64,000 nucleotides of DNA. Origin: CAIUGU01 sp965279735 (GTDB lineage: Bacteria > Pseudomonadota > Gammaproteobacteria > Steroidobacterales > Steroidobacteraceae). This document shows positions 15,519 to 24,288 of the stretch, piece after piece. Every line of letters begins with the position of its first letter. The first letter of the stretch is position 1. The notes under the pieces were generated by a model. The model had not been told where the DNA came from. It saw nothing but the letters and a program-made list of their open reading frames with translations, and ran no database searches. The position numbers and the translations under genes are program-made. The stretch spans positions 1-64,000 of the forward strand of contig OZ257260.1 in the NCBI GenBank assembly GCA_965279735.1, in the 5' to 3' direction.

Positions 15519-16288
15519 AGCTGATTGTCCTCGTCGCAGTGGCCGTGATGCTGGCGGCATGCACTAGCAGCGGTCCGGCGCCCGTCAAACGCCCGACGAC
15601 CAGCAAGCCGGATCTCAGCCAGGCGGCGGTCTACAACACACAGCTAGCAGTCGATGCATTACGGAAGAACAATCTGCAGGAAGCCAAGGACAAGATCACG
15701 CGCGCGCTGGAGCAGGATCCGCGCAACGCTGAAGTCCATGCGTCCGCCGCACTGATTTTTGAACGCTTGGGCGAAGATCGGCTCGCGGACACCCATTTCT
15801 CGCGCGCCATTTCACTGGCTCCGCAGAATCCTTCCATCCAGAACAACTACGCCGTGTATCTGTGTCGCAAGGGCGATGCGGAGCGTGGCCAGAAGCTGTT
15901 TCTGGAAGCGGCTGCGAATCCGCTCTATCGCACGCCTGAATCTGCCTATGTGAACGCCGGCACCTGCGCGCTGCGTGCAGGCAACACCGTGCAGGCCGAA
16001 GAGAATTTCCGGCGCGCGCTGGCGATGAATGCCCGCAACACGGAAGCGCTCATGCAGATGGCGAACATGCAGCTCGAGGCCGGCAACATGCTGCCTGCCC
16101 GCGCCTTCCTGGAGCGCTATCTCGCCATCAGCCCGGCGACCGCAGCGTCTCTATGGCTGGGCGTGCGCCTCGAACGTGCAACCGGGAATCCGCAGGTGGC
16201 GCAGGGCTATGCGGATCGTCTCAAGAGCCAGTTCCCCACGTCGGTGGAAACCCGCCAGCTGCTGGACCTGGAAAAGACCGCGGGCTGA
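15515..16288 (+). CDS. pilF: Type IV pilus biogenesis/stability lipoprotein PilF (PilW)
   Basis: Outer-membrane pilotin with TPR repeats that helps the secretin PilQ insert and assemble. The 257-residue protein has a lipoprotein signal with lipobox LAAC (Cys16) and about six TPR-like repeats from residue 40 on (KNNLQEAKDKITRALEQDP, ERLGEDRLADTHFSRAISLAP and further units). Its ATG overlaps the rlmN stop, and rlmN-pilF adjacency is the standard gammaproteobacterial arrangement. In many relatives rodZ and ispG come next; here hisS follows directly after 25 bp. Confidence 0.92.
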   Translation: MKLIVLVAVAVMLAACTSSGPAPVKRPTTSKPDLSQAAVYNTQLAVDALRKNNLQEAKDKITRALEQDPRNAEVHASAALIFERLGEDRLADTHFSRAISLAPQNPSIQNNYAVYLCRKGDAERGQKLFLEAAANPLYRTPESAYVNAGTCALRAGNTVQAEENFRRALAMNARNTEALMQMANMQLEAGNMLPARAFLERYLAISPATAASLWLGVRLERATGNPQVAQGYADRLKSQFPTSVETRQLLDLEKTAG

Positions 16289-16313
16289 CCGCCCCCGTCA
16301 CCGCGTAACGCTC

Positions 16314-17600
<1,287 letters not shown>

Positions 17601-17658
17601 AGAAACCGTTCCCTTTCCAGTTGACCAAGACAATCAAACCCGAAAACGGAAGACGAGC

Positions 17659-18345
17659 ATGGCATTCGACGACCTGATGTCCGATGACGAAACCGCTGAA
17701 CAGTTGCGTAACTGGTGGCGCAGCAACTGGGCGTGGCTCCTCTCGGGCATCGTGCTCGGGCTCGCGATCCTGTTTGGCTGGATGTACTGGACCAGGCAGC
17801 AGACGGTCGGTGCGGAACAGGCGGCCCAGATCTATCGCCAGCTCGTGGCCGCATCGGACCGCAACGATTTCCCGACAATGGAGCGTCTGCACGAACAGCT
17901 CGGAACCGATCACGACTCCACGCCGTATGCCGATCAGTCCAGCCTGCTGCTGGCGCGGATGTACGTAGAGACGGGCGAATACGACAAGGCCGTCACGCAG
18001 CTGCGCGCTGTGATGGATGGCGCGAAGGACAAGGAACTCGCCGCCATTGCCAAGCTGAGGCTCGCTCGCGTGCTGATCCAGCAGGACAAGCCGGATGAGG
18101 CGCTTGCCCTCGTGACAGCCGAGGCGGGCGCTTTCGGCGGCTTCGAGCAGGAAATCCGTGGCGATGCGCTTGTCGCCAAGGGCGATCTCGAAGGCGCTCG
18201 CAATGCCTACGCTTCTGCACTCACTGCACAGGCAGGTCTGGCCAATGCGGACCAGGAACTCATCAGACTCAAGATGCAGGATCTGCAGGCAGAAGCGGCT
18301 CCGGCCCCTGCGCCTGCGACCCAGGCAGAACAGGCTGCTCCATGA
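17659..18345 (+). CDS. yfgM: YfgM-family TPR membrane protein
   Basis: Ancillary SecYEG-translocon protein that works with periplasmic chaperones such as PpiD in E. coli. The 228-residue protein has a short cytoplasmic N-terminus (MAFDDLMSDDETAEQLRNWWRSN), one TM segment at about residues 24-42 and a periplasmic TPR-like domain, ending in an Ala/Pro/Gln-rich tail. Placement between hisS and bamB agrees with the family. Its TGA overlaps the bamB ATG. Confidence 0.9.
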   Translation: MAFDDLMSDDETAEQLRNWWRSNWAWLLSGIVLGLAILFGWMYWTRQQTVGAEQAAQIYRQLVAASDRNDFPTMERLHEQLGTDHDSTPYADQSSLLLARMYVETGEYDKAVTQLRAVMDGAKDKELAAIAKLRLARVLIQQDKPDEALALVTAEAGAFGGFEQEIRGDALVAKGDLEGARNAYASALTAQAGLANADQELIRLKMQDLQAEAAPAPAPATQAEQAAP

Positions 18346-19496
18346 AAAAGCTCCTTGCGCCGCTGGTCGCCCTCGTTCTGCTCGCTGCCTGCGGCGACGA
18401 CAAGAACGTCGACCCGCCGGCCGAACTTGTCGACATCAAGCCCACGCTGGATATACGCCGGAACTGGAGTGAAAGTCTCGGCGGCAAGGCTGATCGCCTG
18501 CGCCTTGCCCTGCGGCCTGAAGTCGCGGACGGCGTCCTTTATGCCGGTTCACACGATGGCGAAGTGATCGCGGTCAACGCGGAGAGTGGCAAGCGCCTGT
18601 GGCGTGTGGATACCAAGCTGCCGCTGTCGGCCGGCCCGGGCGTCGGCGACGGCGTTGTCGTTTTCGGTTCCAGTGACGGCGATGTCGTTGCACTCGATGC
18701 GGCGACGGGCGCCGAACGCTGGCGTCATTCGGTATCGAGCGAAGTGCTCGCACGGCCCCTCGTCACCGAAGGCATGGCGCTGGTGCGTTCCGTTGATGGA
18801 CGGCTGCAGGCGCTCTCGCTGACCGATGCTGCACAACGTTGGGTCGTGCAGGAAACCGTTCCTGCCTTGTCGCTGCGTGGTACCGCGCCGGCAGTGCGCT
18901 CGGGCGAGACGATTCTCGCCGGGTTCGACAACGGCAAGGTGCTGGCAGTGGACGTCAGGAATGGTGAAACCCTCTGGGATACCACCGTAAGTCCGCCGCA
19001 GGGCCGTACCGAACTCGATCGCCTGGTCGATCTCGATGCCGTCGTCAGCGTCGCCGGTGACGACGTGTTCGTCGTGGGTTTCCAGGGTCGGGCGGCGATG
19101 CTCGCACTCAACTCGGGCCAGATCTGGTGGGCCAAGGAATTGTCGAGCTATCGCGGTTTCAGCATGGACGATGAAAATCTCTACGTCACGAATGCAGAAG
19201 GCGGCGTAGTGGCGATCAAGCGTCGCGATGGCACGATCGTATGGGAACAACTGACGGCGCTCCGCCTGCGCGGTCTCACCGCACCTGCAGTCGATGGCGA
19301 CGCATTGGTCGTTGGCGATTTCGAGGGCTACCTGCACTGGCTCGACAAGCGCACGGGTGAACTCATCGCCCGTACCAAGACCGGCGGCGACCGGATCACC
19401 AATGCCCCAGTCGTGGCAGGTGGACGCGTGTACATCCAGACGGACGGCGGCTCGGTCCTCTCGTTCCGCAGCTCGTCCCGCGAGAAAGCGGGATGA
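18342..19496 (+). CDS. bamB: Outer-membrane protein assembly factor BamB
   Basis: Lipoprotein of the BAM complex that assists beta-barrel insertion into the outer membrane. The 384-residue protein has a lipoprotein signal with lipobox LAAC (Cys17) and an eight-bladed PQQ-like beta-propeller; repeated blade motifs such as VIAVNAESGKRLWRV, VVALDAATGAERWRH and VLAVDVRNGETLWD are visible. It is coupled to yfgM by an ATGA overlap and precedes der. Confidence 0.95.
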   Translation: MKKLLAPLVALVLLAACGDDKNVDPPAELVDIKPTLDIRRNWSESLGGKADRLRLALRPEVADGVLYAGSHDGEVIAVNAESGKRLWRVDTKLPLSAGPGVGDGVVVFGSSDGDVVALDAATGAERWRHSVSSEVLARPLVTEGMALVRSVDGRLQALSLTDAAQRWVVQETVPALSLRGTAPAVRSGETILAGFDNGKVLAVDVRNGETLWDTTVSPPQGRTELDRLVDLDAVVSVAGDDVFVVGFQGRAAMLALNSGQIWWAKELSSYRGFSMDDENLYVTNAEGGVVAIKRRDGTIVWEQLTALRLRGLTAPAVDGDALVVGDFEGYLHWLDKRTGELIARTKTGGDRITNAPVVAGGRVYIQTDGGSVLSFRSSSREKAG

Positions 19497-19535
19497 GTAT
19501 TCCAGGCTGCGGCCTGTCGTTCGGGATTTAGCAGC

Positions 19536-20921
19536 ATGCTTTCCGTTCTCGCACTGGTCGGCCGCCCGAATGTGGGCAAGTCGACGCTCTTCAACGCGCT
19601 CACCGGCACGCGGGATGCGCTCGTGGCCGACTTGCCCGGGCTCACGCGCGATCGCAAGTACGGCTACACCAAGTCCGATTTCTCGCCCTGCATCGTCGTC
19701 GATACCGGCGGCTTGATCCCCGGAGCCGACGGCGTCGAGCGGCTCATGGCCGAGCAGTCATTGCGGGCTGTAGACGAAGCGGACCGTATCCTGTTCCTCG
19801 TCGATGCGCGCGAAGGCTGCACGCCGGCAGACGAATTCGTCGCCCAGCTTGTAAGACGCAGCGGCAAGCCGGTCATCCTCGTCGTCAACAAGGCCGAAGG
19901 TCTTGATGGGGGAACTGCCGGTGCGGATTTCCACCAGCTCGGAATGGGTGAGCCTCAGGCAGTTTCGGCCGCACATGGATCGGGCCTCCACGCGCTGATG
20001 GACCGCGCGCTGCAGGGACTCGAGACGCTGGTCGCCGATCTGCCGGACAACCGCGACCGCATCAGCGTCGCCGTCATTGGCCGTCCCAACGTTGGCAAGT
20101 CAACGCTGATCAACCGGTTGCTCGGCGAAGAGCGCATGGTTGCTTTCGATCAGCCGGGGACCACGCGCGACAGCGTGTTCGTGCCGTTTGAACGTGAAGG
20201 CCGCGAATACACGCTGATCGACACGGCGGGTGTGCGGCGTCGCGCCCGAGTGGAAGAAGCCATCGAGAAATTCAGTGTCATCAAGGCGCTGCAGGCTGTC
20301 GAGTCGTCTAATGTCGTCATCGGTGTCGTCGATGCCCACGACACCATTGCCGACCAGGACGCCACGCTCTTCGGCATGGCGGCCGAACGGGGACGCGCGC
20401 TGCTCATCGCCGTGAACAAGTGGGACGGCATTCCGTCCGACAAGCGCGAAGAAATCCGCACCGGCCTCGATCTCAAGCTGCCGTTCCTCGACTTCGCTCC
20501 CATCCATTTCATTTCGGCCCTGCATGGCACGGGAGTAGGGGAGCTGATCCGCGGCGTCGCCCATGCGTATGACGCGTCCATGCGGGAGATGCCGACGCCG
20601 GAACTGACGCGCGTCCTCGAGGATGCGATCGTGCAGCATCAGCCGCCGCTGGTGCGTGGCCGGCGCATCAAGCTTCGCTATGCCCACCAGGGCGGACGGA
20701 ATCCGCCCGTGATCGTCGTGCATGGCAACCAGATCAACCAGGTGCCGGACGCATACCGTCGCTATCTGATGGGCGTCTACCGCAAGGTGTTCAAGCTGGA
20801 AGGCACGCCGGTGCGCATTGAATTCCGCTCGGATGAGAATCCTTTCGCGGGCCGCCGCAATCCCCTGACTCCCCGCCAGCGCCGCAAGAAACAGCGCCTG
20901 ATCAAGCGCAACAAACGCTAG
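19536..20921 (+). CDS. der: GTPase Der (EngA)
   Basis: Essential tandem GTPase of 50S ribosome assembly. The 461-residue protein carries two G domains, each with G1 GRPNVGKST (residues 8-16 and about 186-194), DTGG/DTAG G3 motifs and NKAEG/NKWDG G4 motifs, followed by the KH-like domain and a highly basic tail (RRNPLTPRQRRKKQRLIKRNKR in two segments). It begins 39 bp after bamB and ends the housekeeping block. Confidence 0.97.
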   Translation: MLSVLALVGRPNVGKSTLFNALTGTRDALVADLPGLTRDRKYGYTKSDFSPCIVVDTGGLIPGADGVERLMAEQSLRAVDEADRILFLVDAREGCTPADEFVAQLVRRSGKPVILVVNKAEGLDGGTAGADFHQLGMGEPQAVSAAHGSGLHALMDRALQGLETLVADLPDNRDRISVAVIGRPNVGKSTLINRLLGEERMVAFDQPGTTRDSVFVPFEREGREYTLIDTAGVRRRARVEEAIEKFSVIKALQAVESSNVVIGVVDAHDTIADQDATLFGMAAERGRALLIAVNKWDGIPSDKREEIRTGLDLKLPFLDFAPIHFISALHGTGVGELIRGVAHAYDASMREMPTPELTRVLEDAIVQHQPPLVRGRRIKLRYAHQGGRNPPVIVVHGNQINQVPDAYRRYLMGVYRKVFKLEGTPVRIEFRSDENPFAGRRNPLTPRQRRKKQRLIKRNKR

Positions 20922-20999
20922 GTTCTCCAGGCGCTGGATTCATAGCGAAAAAGCAGACGCGCTTAACAAACTGCCATACAGCTGCCCGCCTGAACCCCC

Positions 21000-21005
21000 T
21001 ACAAT
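21000..21005 (+). promoter_or_regulatory. Candidate -10 element for a leaderless metX transcript
   Basis: TACAAT ends 6 bp before the metX ATG at 21012, which would make the ATG the 5' end of the message. No Shine-Dalgarno sequence is present upstream. The same spacing and similar flanking bases are seen at iscA (13351-13365). No convincing -35 box accompanies it. Confidence 0.35.
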
Positions 21006-21011
21006 TCGGCC

Positions 21012-22118
21012 ATGTCCACGCCCGCCCGCCAGATTGTTTCCCTCGATGCGCCTTTTCCCATGCGCCGCGGCGGCGTCCTCAGCGGGGTGCAGATCGCGTA
21101 CGAAACCTGGGGTGAGCTGAGCCCCGCACGGGACAACGCGGTGATGATCTTCACCGGACTCTCGCCTTCGGCGCACGCGGCATCGTCCAACGCCGATGCA
21201 ACGCCTGGCTGGTGGGAAGACATGGTCGGGCCGGGTCGCCCGATCGACACCCGCAAGCAGTTTGTCATCTGCGTGAATTCACTCGGCAGTCCGTTCGGTT
21301 CGACGTCCCCCGCGTCGATCAATCCATCGACCGGCCAGCCTTACCGGCTGACGTTCCCGATCCTGACGGTGGAAGACGTTGCCCGCGGCGGTCATGAGGT
21401 CATGCGCTGCCTTGGAATCGAGCAGCTTGGCTTCGTTATCGGTCCATCATTGGGCGGCATGACGGCCCTTGCTTTCGCCGCGCTGTTTCCGGATTCGCTG
21501 CGCAACCTGGTTTCCATTTCGGCAGCAGCCCGTTCCACGCCGTTTGCCATCGCTTTGCGCTCCCTGCAACGTGAAATGATCCGCAAGGATCCGGCCTGGG
21601 CGGAAGGCAACTACGCAATCGGCGAAGGGCCAATCACTGGCATTCGTCTTGCACGCAAACTCGGCATGATCACGTATCGCTCGGCGCAGGAATGGCAGAT
21701 GCGGTTCGGTCGCGAGCGCGCCGCGCAGGACCGCAAGCCCGGCGATCCGTTTGGCCTCGACTTTGAAGTGGAAGCGTATCTCGAGAATCATGCGATCAAG
21801 TTCACGGGCCAGTTCGACCCGAATGCGTATCTGTATCTGTCGCGTGCGATGGATCTGTTCGATCTCGCTGATCACGGCGATGGCTCGGTAAGCGAGGCGC
21901 TGAAGCGCTTCAAGGTCAAGCGCGCGCTGATCATCGGTGTCGAAACCGATCTGCTGTTCCCCATCGATCAGCAGCAGGAGCTGGCCGACGGCCTGCGCAC
22001 CGATGGCCGGCAGGTAGAGTTCGCGCGGCTGCCCTCATTGCAGGGGCACGATTCCTTCCTGGTGGACATGGACCGGTTCCGCCCTGTCATTGGTGATTTC
22101 CTGCGTTTGAGCCAGTAG
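21012..22118 (+). CDS. metX: MetX-family homoserine (or serine) O-acyltransferase
   Basis: Alpha/beta-hydrolase-fold acyltransferase of methionine or cysteine synthesis that acylates homoserine with acetyl- or succinyl-CoA. The 368-residue protein has the nucleophile elbow GPSLGGM (S146), an aspartate in VETDLLFP and a histidine in QGHDSFLVD, completing the triad. Residues ICVNSLGSPFGSTSPASINP replace the more usual NVLGGCxGSTGP loop. Such variation exists in relatives that use succinyl-CoA or act on L-serine, so acyl donor and acceptor should not be assumed from the name. It has no ribosome site and may be leaderless. Confidence 0.85.
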   Translation: MSTPARQIVSLDAPFPMRRGGVLSGVQIAYETWGELSPARDNAVMIFTGLSPSAHAASSNADATPGWWEDMVGPGRPIDTRKQFVICVNSLGSPFGSTSPASINPSTGQPYRLTFPILTVEDVARGGHEVMRCLGIEQLGFVIGPSLGGMTALAFAALFPDSLRNLVSISAAARSTPFAIALRSLQREMIRKDPAWAEGNYAIGEGPITGIRLARKLGMITYRSAQEWQMRFGRERAAQDRKPGDPFGLDFEVEAYLENHAIKFTGQFDPNAYLYLSRAMDLFDLADHGDGSVSEALKRFKVKRALIIGVETDLLFPIDQQQELADGLRTDGRQVEFARLPSLQGHDSFLVDMDRFRPVIGDFLRLSQ

Positions 22119-22165
22119 CGAACGACGCGGGCGACGATTGCGGTCTGTAGCGGAGAGGTTTGTCG

Positions 22166-23356
22166 ATGTTTCGAGATGAGATGATGTCTGCAGGCCGGCA
22201 GGGCTTGCAGGGATTCGGTGTTGCAGTTTCCTTCCCCTTCTGCCTCCTCGTTCTCGCTGGGCTGCTCCTGCAGAGTGCTCCCGCGCCTGCCGCAGATTTT
22301 TCGGTGGGTGATGGTGGCAGCCTGCGCATCAATGATGGCGCGAGAAGCTTCCAGCTCGGCGGCCGCGTCCGTCTCAACACGGTTTTCTACGACCAGGATG
22401 TGGCGCACCTGCCGACGGGCTACGAGATGGATCAAGCCCTCCTGAACATGCGCGCCGACATGGGCGATGGCTGGAGCATGAATGTCGGCTATGAGTTCGT
22501 CGACCGCACGTTATTCGACACTTCCCTCACCAAAAGCGGTCTCCCCATCGGTGACCTCACGATCGGGCAGTTCCGACCGCAGGTAGGATTGTTCGATGGC
22601 GGCGCCTGGATCATCTTCAACCAGCGTTCGATGGTCGAGGCGGCCTTGACGATTCCGCGCACGCTAGGGCTGGGCCTCGAAGGCTCGGCGGGGCGAATCA
22701 GTTACGGGTTGGCCATCAACAGTGACCCGATCGATCGCCGCACTCCCGGTGATCCGCTGCGCTATTCCGGAAGACTGGTGGTCCGTCCCGCACCGGCAAG
22801 CTGGGGTGTATTCCACGTGGGTCTGAACGCAATCCACCAGGAGATGGGAGACTCGCAGGTCAGCCGCATCGGGGTCGATCCGGTGGCAGCGCTGGCCGAT
22901 ACGCCAAGGCTCCTTGAGGCCGTGCAGAACTACGCGAAGTCCCGCGATGTCCTCGGTGCCGAAGCGCTCTGGAAGTCCGGTCCGCTGACTCTCCAGTCCG
23001 AGTACATGCGTGCGCGCATCGATTCTCCGGGCTTTCCTGAGCTGGATGGTTACTACGTGCAGGGGACTTATCTGATCGGTGCGGAACGCCGTTATGCGGA
23101 TCGGGGTGCGACGGTCGGCAGGCCCTTCCTGTTCCATCCTCCCGCGGGGGCCTGGGAGTTTGGCCTGCGTTACGACACCCTTGACCTGACGAACGCGGGC
23201 GGCGGTGCTGCCGAGAATGTCGGGCTGGCCATCGTCCGCTACTTCAACAATCCGCTGCGTCTCGGCACCACCGTCACCCATTCGAAGATCGAGAAAGGGC
23301 TGAATGGCGATGAATCCATCGTCTCCGTGCAGATCAGGATGCAGTGGTTCCTCTGA
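22166..23356 (+). CDS. Phosphate-selective porin O/P-like outer-membrane protein
   Basis: A 396-residue outer-membrane beta-barrel resembling the OprO/OprP family: FSVGDGGSLRINDGARSFQLGGRVRLNTVFYDQD at the mature N-terminus (given here as two family segments), GDLTIGQFRPQVGLFDGG in the first third, and a C-terminal strand ending in aromatic-rich QWFL. The ATG at 22166 follows GGAGAGG by 7 bp; a TTG at 22160 is also in frame. A long N-terminal signal region runs to about residue 45. No phosphate-regulon neighbours are present, so selectivity is unknown. Confidence 0.75.
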   Translation: MFRDEMMSAGRQGLQGFGVAVSFPFCLLVLAGLLLQSAPAPAADFSVGDGGSLRINDGARSFQLGGRVRLNTVFYDQDVAHLPTGYEMDQALLNMRADMGDGWSMNVGYEFVDRTLFDTSLTKSGLPIGDLTIGQFRPQVGLFDGGAWIIFNQRSMVEAALTIPRTLGLGLEGSAGRISYGLAINSDPIDRRTPGDPLRYSGRLVVRPAPASWGVFHVGLNAIHQEMGDSQVSRIGVDPVAALADTPRLLEAVQNYAKSRDVLGAEALWKSGPLTLQSEYMRARIDSPGFPELDGYYVQGTYLIGAERRYADRGATVGRPFLFHPPAGAWEFGLRYDTLDLTNAGGGAAENVGLAIVRYFNNPLRLGTTVTHSKIEKGLNGDESIVSVQIRMQWFL

Positions 23357-23448
23357 CATAAAGTGGCCGTCGCCGGTTGCCCGATAGCGCGGTGCCGGCG
23401 GACTTGCCCTCTGGGATTGGCTCCAGTCATGATGACGCCAGATTTCCC

Positions 23449-24288
23449 ATGAAAAAGCGCCAAACCCTTCTCACCGTCCTGGCCGCCTACTGCGGCTTTG
23501 CTGCCTTGTATCTCGGGACGTCCGGCAGTCTCGGTGCACAAAGCTGGCGGACGGCCACGCGCGAACCTGCGGGCCTTGCGCCCGATCCGGCGACTACCCG
23601 GGAAGCGGTCGTGCAGGTGTATGCCGCCCGCGCAGTCAGCTGGCGTGGGTATTTCGGCGTGCATACCTGGATTGCGGTCAAGCCGACGGACGCCGACCGC
23701 TTCATCGTCTACGAAGTGATGGGCTTCAGGCTGCGGCGCGGGGGCGACACTGCGGTCGTTGCACGAGACCGGCCTGCCGATGGCTACTGGTTCGGCAACC
23801 GGCCCGAACTTTTGAGCGATCTGCGTGGTGAAGGCGTCGATGACATTATCAAGCGGGTCGAGGCAGCCGTGGCCGACTATCCGTATGCCGGGACGTATCG
23901 CGTCTGGCCGGGACCGAATTCAAATACGTTCATCGCCCACGTGCTGCGTGCGGTGCCCGAACTGAAGGTGGATATGCCTGCCACCGCCATCGGCAAGGAT
24001 TATCTTGGGCCACGGCTCGTCAACAAGACGCCAAGCGGCACGGGTGCGCAGTTCAATCTCTTTGGCATGGCCGGAGTGCTGGCTGGTGTGGAAGAGGGCG
24101 TGGAAGTGAACGTGCTCGGCCTCACGTTCGGCATCAACCCGAAGCGTCTCGCGCTCAAGCTGCCCCTGGTTGGAACACTGCACCCTGGTGGCGATGCGAA
24201 GGCTGTCGTCTATCAGCCGCCCGCAATGGACGCACCTGCAGTCGCAAGCAACGAACCGCCGGCTTCGACCGGCAGCATCAGCAACTAG
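23449..24288 (+). CDS. DUF3750 family secreted protein
   Basis: A 279-residue protein with an N-terminal signal or anchor segment (MKKRQTLLTVLAAYCGFAAL). It has the features of the DUF3750 family: WRGYFGVHTWIAVKP near residue 65, and YRVWPGPNSNTFIAHVLRAVPEL in the centre, shown here as parts of one conserved block. No function is established for the family. The ATG at 23449 is chosen for the signal peptide. Its TAG overlaps the tex stop codon on the other strand by 4 bp (CTAG, 24285-24288), so the two genes are strictly convergent. Confidence 0.8.
   Translation: MKKRQTLLTVLAAYCGFAALYLGTSGSLGAQSWRTATREPAGLAPDPATTREAVVQVYAARAVSWRGYFGVHTWIAVKPTDADRFIVYEVMGFRLRRGGDTAVVARDRPADGYWFGNRPELLSDLRGEGVDDIIKRVEAAVADYPYAGTYRVWPGPNSNTFIAHVLRAVPELKVDMPATAIGKDYLGPRLVNKTPSGTGAQFNLFGMAGVLAGVEEGVEVNVLGLTFGINPKRLALKLPLVGTLHPGGDAKAVVYQPPAMDAPAVASNEPPASTGSISN

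Noticed and set aside
21012..22118. Firm assignment of metX as homoserine O-acetyltransferase
   Set aside because: The loop around ICVNSLGSPFGST differs from typical acetyltransferases and family members differ in substrate, so only the family is claimed.
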